64,000 bases of DNA from an uncultured Burkholderiales bacterium (GCA_903910745.1 CAIWAO010000157.1:1-64000), one strand, 5' to 3'. Counted from the stretch's first letter, positions 1 through 8,554 are shown. Translations and numbers: made by a program. The notes: generated by a model from the sequence alone, not told the origin.

Positions 1-20
1 CTCAACCTCAACCTCAACCT
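1..20. repeat. CTCAAC hexamer tandem repeat
   Basis: Three full copies of CTCAAC plus two bases at the very edge. In the frame of the downstream ORF they encode Pro-Gln pairs. The true copy number cannot be seen because the window begins inside the array. Confidence 0.7.
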
Positions 21-347
21 ATCCTTCAAATTTCAACGAAAAAAACAATAGCCCTCCCAGTGTCTAACTATTCGTTTTCTTTTCATACCGTCGAGTTCAT
101 TTGTTTTGAAGAACAAATTAAATATTTATCTGAAGAGGCAATAAAAACTGAAACCGCTCATGAGTTAATGTTATTGGATAGTATTAAAAATCAAGACAAC
201 AAATTTGCTTTGCAAAATTCTGTTGATTATTTATACCAGGACTTATTAAAGGTGACTGAATCCACAATATTCAATACCTCACCTTGTTCGTCAAAATTAC
301 CAAAATCTAAATTTCATATATTTGCACGCTCTCTCATCAAAGAATAA
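3..347 (+). CDS. 3' end of an unknown gene (truncated by the window edge)
   Basis: The reading frame is open from the left edge to a TAA at 345-347, so this is probably the tail of a longer gene. A GTG at 60 is available as a start, but no ribosome binding site is visible before it. The first codons come from a CTCAAC hexamer repeat and give alternating Pro-Gln (residues PQPQP). The rest is polar, with no motif I recognise, no membrane segment and no signal peptide, and ends in ARSLIKE. If the repeat is a proline-glutamine linker, the visible part would be a C-terminal domain of about 90 residues. Product unknown. Confidence 0.45.
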   Translation, partial: QPQPQPILQISTKKTIALPVSNYSFSFHTVEFICFEEQIKYLSEEAIKTETAHELMLLDSIKNQDNKFALQNSVDYLYQDLLKVTESTIFNTSPCSSKLPKSKFHIFARSLIKE

Positions 348-477
348 TTAAGATTTTGTATATGTGTCCTAGCAAACTGTTAGAAACAATCTAACAAACC
401 ATAATAGGTGATTAGCAGTATCGCAATAAATTTCAGTTGATCCAAAAATTGATGATAAAAAAATCTAGGAAAATTAA

Positions 478-846
478 ATGAATAATGAATTACATCCAAA
501 CCCGCCAGTAAGTACTCCCGGTCACCATGAGCATGAAATTCCACATAGCATGGAAGAAGAAAAATCCTCTTTTGTGGAGCCCAAAACACTTCTATCTGTT
601 TCTGGAAAAATAACCAATATACTATTCAACGCCCATAGTGATGTTGATGGACTTCTTTTGGACAACGAACATCAAGTCCATTTTCCTCCCCACAACTGGG
701 TAGAGCTTTGTAAATCTGTAAAGATTGGGCAAAAAGTCATTGCCCAAGGCATTAAATCAAAGACTGTAGATTTACTTTTTGCAAACTCAATCACACTGGA
801 AAACGGAACAATCTTAAAGATCGAGCAACCCCAGAAGAAGAAATAG
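478..846 (+). CDS. Small conserved protein with an OB-fold-like domain
   Basis: A 122-residue protein with AGGA at 467-470, seven bases before the ATG. The N-terminus (1-35) is polar and His/Glu-rich. Residues about 38-115 have the pattern of a small beta-barrel: G-x-I-T-x-I, then D-V-D-G-L-L-L-D and the motif VHFPPH at 67-72, then a V-K-I-G-Q-K-V-I-A-x-G strand typical of OB folds. I have seen this VHFPPH pattern in unnamed proteobacterial proteins, but no function is established as far as I know. No partner gene is evident: the next gene is convergent. Confidence 0.75.
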   Translation: MNNELHPNPPVSTPGHHEHEIPHSMEEEKSSFVEPKTLLSVSGKITNILFNAHSDVDGLLLDNEHQVHFPPHNWVELCKSVKIGQKVIAQGIKSKTVDLLFANSITLENGTILKIEQPQKKK

Positions 847-922
847 GCCAAAGACTCTAACTACAGCTTAGACTTTAGGATTGATCTTGAATCTAAGCGG
901 AAAAAACCAAACGTTATCAAGC

Positions 923-1648
923 TTAAGATAATATGGGGGATAATGAATTTGAATTGTTAAATTCAGTAATTGCATTTTCAATTATTGATCTATCAATAAT
1001 TCCGCTTGGATTTTGGGTGCTCGCTAAACACGCAATAAAGGGCTGATACCTCTCCAAACTTTTGTTGTAAAGCCGTTTCAGCTCCTCAATGGGCTCTACA
1101 TGATCATCTACCCGAAGGCTTAAATCTGGATAGGGTTGGTCACGTTGGATCAGAACTGCAGCTGACTGTTTACCTCGTTTATCACCACCAAAACTTTCAC
1201 CAGCGCTCATTGCCAGAATAAGCCTTTTAGCAAGAGGTTGGCCCTCTGATTCTTGAAAAATCTCTAGTGTGCGCTCCAATACGTCTGCACCTGCTAACAT
1301 GTTTCCTGCAACACTGATGTTAGGGACGCTAATATGTCCACACCAATCAACACATTCAGCTCCCGTAAAAGCATAGCTTTCACCGTTAGCCGTCAGCACA
1401 TGAATCTGTCTTTGCTCACGCCCAATGTCTTTACTTAAAAGTTTTTGAACAACATTTTCTGCGTCGATACCTTGGTTGATTAATTCAAGCCCCTGAGTCC
1501 CGTAAAGGGGATTCATCAATGCCTGAGTTGATAAGCAACCCATTAATGGGCTAACATGGATACTAAGTGACCCTACTGCAAAAAAACGACTTGCAATCGC
1601 AATTCCAAATGTTCCGTTCGAATCCTTAGCTAGTATGGACCACGTCAT
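923..1648 (-). CDS. DUF1028-family Ntn-hydrolase-like protein
   Basis: 241 residues. The N-terminus (MTWSILAKDSNGTFGIAIAS) and the later A-x-x-T-Q-A-L-x-N-P-x-Y-G segment match the DUF1028 family, which is assigned to the N-terminal-nucleophile hydrolase fold. Loss of the initiator Met would expose Thr2 as the candidate nucleophile. The substrate of the family is not established. The start overlaps the stop of the amidase gene by four bases (1645-1648), so the two are translationally coupled. This suggests that both hydrolases act on the same amide or peptide-like nitrogen source, probably one brought in by the divergent ABC transporter. Confidence 0.85.
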   Translation of the reverse strand: MTWSILAKDSNGTFGIAIASRFFAVGSLSIHVSPLMGCLSTQALMNPLYGTQGLELINQGIDAENVVQKLLSKDIGREQRQIHVLTANGESYAFTGAECVDWCGHISVPNISVAGNMLAGADVLERTLEIFQESEGQPLAKRLILAMSAGESFGGDKRGKQSAAVLIQRDQPYPDLSLRVDDHVEPIEELKRLYNKSLERYQPFIACLASTQNPSGIIDRSIIENAITEFNNSNSLSPILS

Positions 1649-3039
1649 ATATTCACCTGATTGGAAAGTTGAATTTTACGGTGACTATAAATGCTAGCAA
1701 GTTGAGTCTCCACGTAAGCTGCAATTTTAAGCAACTCATCATCCCTACCCCAATCACTCACCAACTGAATACCAAGGGGTAGTCCATTAGAAGACCATCC
1801 AGCAGGTAATGTAATAGCCGGAGACCCCAGCAAAGTAAAGGGAGTACAAAACACAGCGTTGCCTGTGTCATTCAAACCGTGAGGTGCCTCTCCTGTTGCG
1901 GGCATCGTTAACAAAGCGTCAAAACCTTTCATAAATATGGAGAACTCTGCGATCAACTCTTGCTGAATACGCCGTGCCTTTACGTAATCAACCATCGTTA
2001 TATTTAAACCTTTTAGAACTAGTGCTTGGGTGACAGCCGAAATCTTTGAAGGATTTTCTTTAGCTAGTGATTCATTAATTTGTCCTGCCTCAGCATACTG
2101 TATGAGTTCCGCAGTTGCCCAAATTGAATCAAATGGGTCAGGTAGCTCAACTTCTCGAACATGTGCTCCAGAGTCATTTAATAACTCAGCAACCTTATCC
2201 ATAAGGAGTTGCTGCTCTGTACTTACCAAATTCCATTTGGAAGTTCTCAGGAAACCAATTTTCAATGGTTTGCTTAGTTTGGAACTCTCCTTTGCCCAGT
2301 TACGCCAATCGGGTGAAGAAGAAATTGGTTTTGTGTTTAAGTGGGGGAAATCTAAACCATCATTATGAAAAAGTGAGGAGGCAAGATATGCGGCATCAGC
2401 AACACTTCTTGTAAAAACACCGACATGATCCAAACTCAATGCCAAAGGATACACGCCGGTTCTGGATATAGCACCGAAGCTTGGCTTGAATCCCACAACT
2501 CCGCAATAAGCTGCAGGCCGTATAACAGAGCCAAGGGTCTGCGTACCTAACGCGGCTGGCATTAATTTAGCTGCTACCCCAGCCGCAGAGCCACTTGAGG
2601 AGCCACCTGGCGTGTATGTGTTGTTCCAGGGATTCTTTGTTTTTCCAGGAAACCTCCAAGCAAACTCAGTGGTCACCGTTTTACCTAAAATGACTCCGCC
2701 TAAGTTTTGGATTCGTTCCACAACGCTTGCAGAACTCTTAGCAACTCGACCCTTAAATGCCGCTGATCCTCTCTCAGTGTTTAGTCGCTCAGTGTCAATA
2801 ATGTCTTTGACCCCAACTGGCACCCCCCAAAGGGGCTGAGTTTGAACATCTTGGTAGTCTAGTTTTGCATAGGCTTGCCGTAACTGAGCAGAATCATAGT
2901 GTGCAAAAACACCAATCAAAGGTTCAACTTTATCGATTCTTTCTATGAGACTTGTAACGTAATTCTCTTTAGAAAAAGATTTTTCGGCTAGAGCATAATG
3001 AGCATCAATTAAACCCAGTTCACTTAAATCGTTTTTCAT
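1645..3039 (-). CDS. Amidase (amidase-signature family)
   Basis: 464 residues, normal for the family. The Ser-cisSer-Lys triad is visible: Lys78 in GVPVGVKD, cis-Ser147 in GGSSSGSAA and nucleophile Ser171 in LGSVIRPAAYCG; the 24-residue spacing between the two serines equals that in FAAH. The usual GGSSGGS is GGSSSGS here, a conservative change. It should hydrolyse a carboxamide to acid and ammonia in the cytoplasm; no signal peptide is seen. It is the first gene of a two-gene operon with the DUF1028 hydrolase, reading away from the ABC transporter at 3412. It could equally be an aryl- or allophanate-type amidase; the substrate is not deducible. Confidence 0.9.
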   Translation of the reverse strand: MKNDLSELGLIDAHYALAEKSFSKENYVTSLIERIDKVEPLIGVFAHYDSAQLRQAYAKLDYQDVQTQPLWGVPVGVKDIIDTERLNTERGSAAFKGRVAKSSASVVERIQNLGGVILGKTVTTEFAWRFPGKTKNPWNNTYTPGGSSSGSAAGVAAKLMPAALGTQTLGSVIRPAAYCGVVGFKPSFGAISRTGVYPLALSLDHVGVFTRSVADAAYLASSLFHNDGLDFPHLNTKPISSSPDWRNWAKESSKLSKPLKIGFLRTSKWNLVSTEQQLLMDKVAELLNDSGAHVREVELPDPFDSIWATAELIQYAEAGQINESLAKENPSKISAVTQALVLKGLNITMVDYVKARRIQQELIAEFSIFMKGFDALLTMPATGEAPHGLNDTGNAVFCTPFTLLGSPAITLPAGWSSNGLPLGIQLVSDWGRDDELLKIAAYVETQLASIYSHRKIQLSNQVNI

Positions 3040-3131
3040 TTTGTGGTTTGACTTTTAAAAGATAAAGTATTGCGATTTTCTTCTAAGACTGGTTTGGTAA
3101 TTTAAACCCAATTTCGCTACCAATAAATCCG

Positions 3132-3147
3132 AGCAAATATTAAGCCA
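3132..3147 (-). promoter_or_regulatory. Sigma-54-like -24/-12 promoter of the amidase operon
   Basis: Read on the minus strand, TGGCTTAATATTTGCT: GG and GC are exactly ten bases apart, with TGGC and TTGC exact matches to the TGGCAC-N5-TTGCW consensus. The predicted start of transcription is near 3120, about 80 bases before the amidase ATG. Confidence 0.55.
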
Positions 3148-3241
3148 TGAATTTATACAAAAAAATTCGATTAAAAATTTTTAATTTTCATTTTTCAGAG
3201 ATCCTTTGAACTGAAACTAATACTAGATATTCCAATTCCAC

Positions 3242-3258
3242 AGCACCAAATCTGTGCA
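3242..3258. promoter_or_regulatory. NtrC-like enhancer dyad
   Basis: AGCACCAAATCTGTGCA fits the NtrC dyad (GCAC-N7-GTGC core); 11 of 14 half-site positions match TGCACCA-N3-TGGTGCA. Its centre is about 130 bases from both predicted sigma-54 start sites, a normal enhancer distance. Confidence 0.5.
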
Positions 3259-3285
3259 TTGATATATGTTACCCATTAAACGTTC

Positions 3286-3301
3286 AAATGCGTGCGCATT
3301 T
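3286..3301. promoter_or_regulatory. 7-2-7 palindrome in the divergent spacer
   Basis: AAATGCGTGCGCATTT is a perfect inverted repeat with a 2-base centre. It may be an operator for a local regulator or IHF-class architecture; the binding protein is unknown. Confidence 0.4.
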
Positions 3302-3356
3302 AAATCAAATTGGTGCAGCAGTATCAATGAATTCGATGATAGTGAACAATTGGAGT

Positions 3357-3371
3357 TGGCTTGATAATTGC
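3357..3371 (+). promoter_or_regulatory. Sigma-54-like -24/-12 promoter of the ABC operon
   Basis: TGGCTTGATAATTGC: GG-N10-GC spacing with exact TGGC and TTGC blocks. The predicted start of transcription is near 3383, giving a leader of about 29 bases before the ATG at 3412. A TTG at 3361 lies inside this element and is therefore unlikely to be the gene start. Confidence 0.55.
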
Positions 3372-3411
3372 GCATATTGAAGGTCTAAACAACTTCATAG
3401 TCATACTTCAA

Positions 3412-4407
3412 ATGAATCAAATTAAACAATCTAAACGTAAAAGCCTCAAACAATTAGTTGGACTTGGAGTTGGAATCAGTACAGCGAGTGTTTCACAGTT
3501 AGTCAGAGCTGAAGATAAAAAATTACTTATCGGTTATTGGCCTATTGCCGCAGGTTTACCGTTTTACGCTGCATTAGAGAGGGGCTTCTTCAAAGCGGCC
3601 GGTGTTAACGTTGAGGCAGTAAAGTTTGCCAGTCCTAGCCAAGTCGTTGAGGCAATGATTGCTGGGAGGATAGATGGCTGCTCAAATGGTGTGGCAATTA
3701 CAGCTTTAGCTCTGGCGGATGCACAATCGCCAGGTAGCATCAAATTTACATGTGTGAACTTTGCAAATGATAAGTACGTACTTGACGAAATTATTATTCC
3801 TATCAATTCATCCGTAAAGGAAATCTCAGAACTATCTGGAAAAAAGGTAGCTTGCGGACCTGGAATTAATAATGTCACTTTGGCGAAGGCTATTCTGCAA
3901 GGTGCGGGTGCTAAAGATGCAAAGGTAACGGAGCTCCCATTTGCACAAATTCTTCCTGCAATCGCAGCCGGACAAGTAGACGCAGCCTATATCTTAGAGC
4001 CAACTGGGGTGATTGGTGCTCAACAAAAAATCTCTCGAATACTTGCCTCAGGGGTCGTTACAAAATATGTACTCGGAGATAACTTGCCCTGGATAGGCGG
4101 TGCAGCCGCTTTAACATCTACAACACTCAAAGAAAAGGCTGCCCTTATACCAAAATACCTCAGCGCGTATTCTGAGGGCGTAGCGTATGTTCGCAAAGAA
4201 GGAGCGAAAGCCAACCAATATTTAGCTGGCTATACAGCAATAGAGGGAGAATTAGCAAAGTCAGTGCCTCTTAGTGGCTACATCGATCACTCCGAGGTAA
4301 AGCCTGGTGACATGCGTGCATTACAAAAACTATTTGATGTTTTCACGGAGAGAAAAGTTTTTGAAAATCAAGTTTTGGCGCTACCCCTATTTTACAAAAA
4401 AACTTAA
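3412..4407 (+). CDS. ABC transporter substrate-binding protein, NitT/TauT (SsuA/ThiY-like) family
   Basis: The ATG at 3412 gives a 331-residue precursor whose N-terminus (basic MNQIKQSKRKS, a short hydrophobic stretch, then VRAEDKK) looks like a signal sequence. A TTG at 3361 would place the promoter inside the gene. The mature part starts with the strand K-L-L-I-G-Y-W-P and has the periplasmic-binding fold pattern of the family (Y-A-A-L-E-R-G-F-F-K-A-A-G-V-N-V near residue 50). It should capture a small nitrogen- or sulfur-containing organic solute for the permease and ATPase that follow. The solute is unknown; the divergent amidase/DUF1028 pair points to an amide. Confidence 0.88.
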   Translation: MNQIKQSKRKSLKQLVGLGVGISTASVSQLVRAEDKKLLIGYWPIAAGLPFYAALERGFFKAAGVNVEAVKFASPSQVVEAMIAGRIDGCSNGVAITALALADAQSPGSIKFTCVNFANDKYVLDEIIIPINSSVKEISELSGKKVACGPGINNVTLAKAILQGAGAKDAKVTELPFAQILPAIAAGQVDAAYILEPTGVIGAQQKISRILASGVVTKYVLGDNLPWIGGAAALTSTTLKEKAALIPKYLSAYSEGVAYVRKEGAKANQYLAGYTAIEGELAKSVPLSGYIDHSEVKPGDMRALQKLFDVFTERKVFENQVLALPLFYKKT

Positions 4408-4509
4408 TGTCAATTCCTTAAGTTTTAGAGGTGAAAGAAACTCGAATTTCAAAAATTTGATTTCTTTCTTTTCTGAATTTTCCCTGCTCTTTATTAACAA
4501 ACTTTTAAT

Positions 4510-5274
4510 ATGCGCTTTAAATGGACAATTCGTCTACTACCTCTGGTAGGACCGGTGATCCTATATATACTTTGGGCGACCGCAGTATCCGCTAAGTGGG
4601 TATCTGCTGCATTGCTGCCCTCTCCACTGACAACTATTGTCTATACGGGTCATGTGTTTGTTAGCGGTGCAATTTGGGGAGACTTATGGTCAACCGTACA
4701 GAGAACCTTGTATGCCTTCGCTTGTGCAAGTCTCGTGGGTGTTCCTTTAGGAGTCTTACTTGGGAGCTCTCCCCCTATTTATAAGAGCGTTGAATTTTTG
4801 ATTGATTTTTTCCGCTCAACCCCATCATCCGCAATGATCCCCCTATTCATGTTGATATTTGGAATTACCGATATCAACAAAATAGCTATTGCAGCTTTTT
4901 CAGCTGTACTTGTCATTATTTTTAACAGTGCATACGGTGTAATGAACGCAAAGAAAACAAGAGTTATGGCAGCAAAAACAATGGGGGTCAGCCGTTTCCA
5001 TATCTTTAAAGATGTGCTTTTGATGGAGAGCTTGCTCCAAACCTTTATCGGCCTAAGGACGGGCATCTCACTGGCACTGGTCATCGTGATCGTGGCGGAA
5101 ATGTTTATTGGGTCGGAGAGCGGTCTTGGGCACAGAATTATTGATGCCCAACAAGTATTCAATATCAAAGACATGTACAGCTCCATATTGATAACAGGTG
5201 CCCTTGGATACGTGATGAATTTAATTTTTATGTTTGTAGAAAACCGTCTCATTCACTGGGGCGGGAAGGTATAA
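4510..5274 (+). CDS. ABC transporter permease, NitT/TauT (SsuC) family
   Basis: 254 residues with about six membrane segments. The first is at 8-28, and the cytoplasmic coupling region lies in the 140-175 stretch (A-A-K-T-M-G-V-S-R-F-H-I-F). It is the inner-membrane channel for the binding protein upstream. The ATPase follows after two bases, so the pair is one transcriptional unit. The 102-base gap after the binding-protein gene holds no terminator. The ribosome binding site is not obvious. Confidence 0.88.
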   Translation: MRFKWTIRLLPLVGPVILYILWATAVSAKWVSAALLPSPLTTIVYTGHVFVSGAIWGDLWSTVQRTLYAFACASLVGVPLGVLLGSSPPIYKSVEFLIDFFRSTPSSAMIPLFMLIFGITDINKIAIAAFSAVLVIIFNSAYGVMNAKKTRVMAAKTMGVSRFHIFKDVLLMESLLQTFIGLRTGISLALVIVIVAEMFIGSESGLGHRIIDAQQVFNIKDMYSSILITGALGYVMNLIFMFVENRLIHWGGKV

Positions 5275-5276
5275 CG

Positions 5277-6107
5277 ATGTCAAATATTAATATTCATGCC
5301 CCCACCTCAAGCCGCACTTCAAGTTTGGCTTCGAATCCTTTGACCGGCCCTCGTAAGACGCATGTATTGATTGACAATTTAAACAAGTCTTTTTCCGGAT
5401 TACCTTTATATATAGACTTTAATCTAAAAATATCAAGAGGTGACATAGTCTCTATTTTTGGACCTAATGGCTGCGGCAAATCCACCCTGATCAACATGAT
5501 TGCAGGACTTACGGAAATAGATACTGGTCAAATATTATTTGATGGAAAAACCCTTACTGAAACCAAAATTGGATATGTATTTCAAAACTACAGGGATGCA
5601 TTATTTCCTTGGATGAACGCCTGGAGCAACATTGCATACCCTCTAAAGAGATCTGGCATGAGCGCATCCCAAGTAAAGGACAGAGTAGAGGCACTTATAG
5701 ATTTATTTGAAATCAAATTCAACCTTAAACAGTACCCCTATGAGCTATCAGGTGGGCAACAGCAAACCATCTCAATCATGCGGGCTCTAGCAACCGATCC
5801 AGAGGTATTATTTTTAGATGAGCCTTTTTCTGCACTCGATTTCGAGATGACCTTGTTTATAAGAGAAAAACTGCAAGAAGCCAATCTCAAAACAGGTGTG
5901 ACGATGCTTATCGTCTCACATGACTTGGAGGACGCGGTATTTTTGGCAGATAAAATACTACTTCTAACACGCCGACCAACAAGGATTGCTGCAATGTTAG
6001 ATTTTGATCTTGAAAGACCCAGAAAAGCTGAATCTGTCAGTGATCCCAAATTTATCAAAGTAAAAGCAAAGGCTCTTGAGATATTTCAAAATGAGATGAG
6101 AGCGTAG
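5277..6107 (+). CDS. ABC transporter ATPase, NitT/TauT (SsuB) family
   Basis: 276 residues. Walker A is GPNGCGKST, the signature is LSGGQQQT, Walker B is VLFLDEPFSALD and the switch histidine is in VSHDLEDAV. It energises the permease encoded just upstream. The first 30 residues are Ser/Pro-rich and precede the conserved domain, so a later start is possible, but the ATG at 5277 sits two bases after the permease stop, as expected for coupling. Last gene of the three-gene operon. Confidence 0.92.
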   Translation: MSNINIHAPTSSRTSSLASNPLTGPRKTHVLIDNLNKSFSGLPLYIDFNLKISRGDIVSIFGPNGCGKSTLINMIAGLTEIDTGQILFDGKTLTETKIGYVFQNYRDALFPWMNAWSNIAYPLKRSGMSASQVKDRVEALIDLFEIKFNLKQYPYELSGGQQQTISIMRALATDPEVLFLDEPFSALDFEMTLFIREKLQEANLKTGVTMLIVSHDLEDAVFLADKILLLTRRPTRIAAMLDFDLERPRKAESVSDPKFIKVKAKALEIFQNEMRA

Positions 6108-6111
6108 ATAA

Positions 6112-6151
6112 GGCAAAGCCATTTGCCCATTTGTTTGGATAAAGGCTTTGC
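6112..6151. terminator. Stem-loops between convergent genes
   Basis: GGCAAA-gcca-TTTGCC (6112-6127) is a tight hairpin. The same left arm can alternatively pair as GCAAAGCC with GGCTTTGC at 6144-6151. It lies between the ABC ATPase and the convergent ahpF. Neither side has a clean T-tract, so it is only a candidate. Confidence 0.35.
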
Positions 6152-6163
6152 TGTTTATCGCTC

Positions 6164-7768
6164 TTATGCAGTAGCAGTTTCTTTGACTTCCCTACTGAGC
6201 GCAATCGTTGGTGCCGGTGTGCGAATTAAATAGTCAAACGCACTAAGTGCTGCCTTAGAGCCCTCCCCTGCAGCAATCACAATTTGTTTGTAGGGAACAG
6301 TTGTCACGTCCCCTGCAGCAAAAACGCCCTCTATATTTGTATGGCATTTAGCATCGATCACGATCTCACCAAACTTGCTAAGCTCAATCGTACCTTTTAA
6401 GAACTCAGTATTAGGGATCAAGCCAATTTGTACAAATACACCAGCTAACTCTACTGAATGTTCAGTATTTGTTTTTCTGTCCTTAAACCGCATTCCGTTG
6501 ACAATTTTGCCGTCACCAGTTATCTCTGTAGTTTGAGCGCTGACATGGATAGTTACATTACCAAGACTCTTGAGTTTGTTAACAAGAACCGCGTCTGCTT
6601 TTAATTCATCGGCGTATTCAAAGAGAGTCACATGCTCCACCACACCTGCTAAATCAATCGCAGCTTCAACACCGGAGTTACCACCACCAATCACTGCTAC
6701 TCGCTTGCCCTTAAAAAGCGGTCCATCGCAATGCGGACAATACGCGACCCCCTTGTTTTTGTATTCTTGTTCACCGGGGACATTTACATTTTTCCAGCGA
6801 GCTCCGGTTGAAAGAATAACTGTACGAGCATTAAGCATTCCACCGTTTTCCATTTGAACTTGAACAAAGTCGCCGCTTTTATTTGCAGGTATGAGTTTTG
6901 AGACACGTTGCATATTCATAATATCAACACCGTAGTGACGAACCTGTGCCTCCAAGGCTGCAGCGAACTTGGGACCATCGGTCTCCAAAACAGAGATGTA
7001 ATTCTCGATCGCCATAGTGTCATTGGTTTGACCACCAAAACGCTCGGCTGCAACACCTACCCTGATGCCTTTGCGGGCCGCATAAACAGCAGCCGCAGCT
7101 CCCGCGGGCCCACCACCTACGATTAACACATCAAAAGGCTCTTTAGCATTTAACTTGATAGCATCCCGCTCTGCTGATTTGGTATCAAGTTTTCCAATGA
7201 TCTCCTCCAAGCTCATGCGACCTGATCCAAATACCTGGTCGTTCAAGTAAACCATAGGTACTGCCATTACCTGTCGCTCGTCAACCTCTGCTTGGTTGAG
7301 AGCACCATCAATGATGGTCGTTTGAATATTCGGGTTATAAATTGACATCAAAGTGGCCGCCTGGACAACGTCTGGACAGTTGTGGCAGGACAAGGACATG
7401 TAAACCTCAAACTTCATCTTTGAGTCTAAGGCTTTGATCTGCTCTAAAACCTCTGGCTCAACTTTGGGGGGGTGACCACCCGTCCAAAGTAAAGCCAATA
7501 CCAAAGAGGTGAACTCGTGCCCCATTGGAATGGCGGCGAAGCGAACACCTGTGCTTTGACCTTCCTTAGCAACTACAAAGGAGGGTTTTCTTGCATCAAT
7601 TCCTGACTCATCCAGAGTTACTTTGTCTGAGAGCCCTGTGATTTCGACCAATAACTCCCTCAACTCAGTACTTTTCTCACTTGAATCTAATGTCGCTATA
7701 AGACGAATAGGTGCACGTAAATTTTGAAGATACGCTTGCAACTGAGTTTTCATTTGTGTTTCTAACAT
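6164..7768 (-). CDS. ahpF: Alkyl hydroperoxide reductase subunit F
   Basis: 534 residues, close to the family length. The N-terminal double-thioredoxin domain carries the active CxxC at Cys128/Cys131 (SCHNCPD). The flavoprotein part has the FAD dinucleotide fold GGGPAG at 218-223, the NADH fold GGGNSG at 361-366 and the redox pair Cys344/Cys347 in YCPHCDG. It passes electrons from NADH via FAD to oxidised AhpC. AAGGA sits about seven bases before the ATG at 7768. It lies 113 bases downstream of ahpC on the same strand, separated by a hairpin. Confidence 0.97.
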   Translation of the reverse strand: MLETQMKTQLQAYLQNLRAPIRLIATLDSSEKSTELRELLVEITGLSDKVTLDESGIDARKPSFVVAKEGQSTGVRFAAIPMGHEFTSLVLALLWTGGHPPKVEPEVLEQIKALDSKMKFEVYMSLSCHNCPDVVQAATLMSIYNPNIQTTIIDGALNQAEVDERQVMAVPMVYLNDQVFGSGRMSLEEIIGKLDTKSAERDAIKLNAKEPFDVLIVGGGPAGAAAAVYAARKGIRVGVAAERFGGQTNDTMAIENYISVLETDGPKFAAALEAQVRHYGVDIMNMQRVSKLIPANKSGDFVQVQMENGGMLNARTVILSTGARWKNVNVPGEQEYKNKGVAYCPHCDGPLFKGKRVAVIGGGNSGVEAAIDLAGVVEHVTLFEYADELKADAVLVNKLKSLGNVTIHVSAQTTEITGDGKIVNGMRFKDRKTNTEHSVELAGVFVQIGLIPNTEFLKGTIELSKFGEIVIDAKCHTNIEGVFAAGDVTTVPYKQIVIAAGEGSKAALSAFDYLIRTPAPTIALSREVKETATA

Positions 7769-7836
7769 GGCTTTTCCTTGGAAGTATGGGGTCGTGAATA
7801 TTCAATAGGTAGGAGAATGCAAAGTTGATTTCCGAG

Positions 7837-7867
7837 CAAAGGGGCGGCTCTTCAAGCAACCCCTTTG
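7837..7867 (-). promoter_or_regulatory. ahpC-ahpF intercistronic hairpin
   Basis: CAAAGGGG pairs with CCCCTTTG (7860-7867) across a 15-base loop. No T-tract follows on the minus strand, so partial termination or an mRNA-stabilising stem that sets the ahpC excess over ahpF is more likely than a full terminator. Confidence 0.45.
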
Positions 7868-7881
7868 AGCAGAAGGACTGC

Positions 7882-8445
7882 TTAGATCTTGCCGACTAAA
7901 TCTAATGAGGGTGTCAATGTCTTAGCACCTTCGTTCCACTTAGCTGGGCAAACTTCACCAGGATGCTTTGCAACGTACTGGGCAGCTTTGAGCTTACGAA
8001 GTGTTTCTTTAACATCCCTAGCAATAGAGTTGTCATGAACTTCAGCTGTCTTGATCTCACCTTCAGGATTGATAATGAAAGTTCCGCGAAGGGCTAAACC
8101 TTCTTCTTCGATGTGAACACCAAAAGCGCGTGTCAATTGGTGTGTTGGGTCTCCAATGAGTGGGAACTTAGCTTTACCTACTGCTGGTGAAGTCTCGTGC
8201 CAAACTTTGTGTGAGAACTGAGTGTCAGTTGTGATGATGTAGACTTCTGAGCCTACTTTTTGGAATTCAGCGTAGTTGTCAGCTGCATCTTCAACTTCTG
8301 TTGGGCAGTTAAAAGTGAAAGCTGCAGGCATGAAAATCAAAACTGACCATTTACCCGTGAAGCTAGCTTCTGTAACTTCAATGAATTTACCGTTGTGAAA
8401 AGCGTTAGCTTTGAATGGCTGGACGTTGGTATTGATGATTGACAT
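7882..8445 (-). CDS. ahpC: Alkyl hydroperoxide reductase subunit C (2-Cys peroxiredoxin)
   Basis: From the ATG at 8445 the protein has 187 residues, the same length as the E. coli enzyme, with peroxidatic Cys47 in FTFNCPTE and resolving Cys166 in GEVCPAKW. AAGGAA precedes this ATG at normal spacing. A longer in-frame start at 8544 would fall in the -35 box of the promoter and is rejected. The enzyme reduces H2O2, organic peroxides and peroxynitrite in the cytoplasm and is re-reduced by AhpF. It has its own promoter with a palindrome just upstream. Confidence 0.97.
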   Translation of the reverse strand: MSIINTNVQPFKANAFHNGKFIEVTEASFTGKWSVLIFMPAAFTFNCPTEVEDAADNYAEFQKVGSEVYIITTDTQFSHKVWHETSPAVGKAKFPLIGDPTHQLTRAFGVHIEEEGLALRGTFIINPEGEIKTAEVHDNSIARDVKETLRKLKAAQYVAKHPGEVCPAKWNEGAKTLTPSLDLVGKI

Positions 8446-8515
8446 TTTTTGGGTTCCTTTGTTTGGGTTGGTTGATAAATAAAAACTATTGAATGAGCGT
8501 CGCCCATTGATCGTT

Positions 8516-8544
8516 ATTATATCTAGGTGCGTGCAAATGCCCAA
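8516..8544 (-). promoter_or_regulatory. ahpC sigma-70 promoter
   Basis: On the minus strand the -35 is TTGGGC (8539-8544), the spacer is 17 bases and the -10 is a perfect TATAAT (8516-8521). Transcription should begin near 8509, leaving a leader of about 64 bases. Confidence 0.7.
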
Positions 8545-8554
8545 TTGATTGTTT

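Larger units (their letters stand above)
3040..3411. other. Divergent regulatory spacer (amidase operon / ABC operon)
   Basis: 372 bases without a gene. It contains two sigma-54-like elements facing outward (3132-3147 minus, 3357-3371 plus), an NtrC-like dyad between them (3242-3258), a 7-2-7 palindrome (3286-3301) and an AT-rich self-complementary block (3171-3184). I see no sigma-70 promoter of comparable quality. Confidence 0.6.

Noticed and set aside
380-589. 69-codon minus-strand frame over the start of the OB-like gene
   Set aside because: Overlaps a better-supported gene with a ribosome site and shows no recognisable motif.
2030-2368. 112-codon frame on the plus strand inside the amidase gene
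   Set aside because: Antisense to a gene with an intact catalytic triad; no motif of its own.
3361-3411. TTG-initiated extension of the binding-protein gene
   Set aside because: It overlaps a sigma-54-like promoter and lacks a ribosome site; the ATG at 3412 begins a normal signal sequence.
4307-4549. Open frame of 80 codons bridging the binding-protein and permease genes
   Set aside because: Out of frame with both, no ribosome site, low-complexity sequence; a shadow of the real genes.
8446-8544. 33-residue extension of AhpC
   Set aside because: The upstream start lies in the -35 box and the ATG at 8445 gives the exact family length with a good ribosome site.
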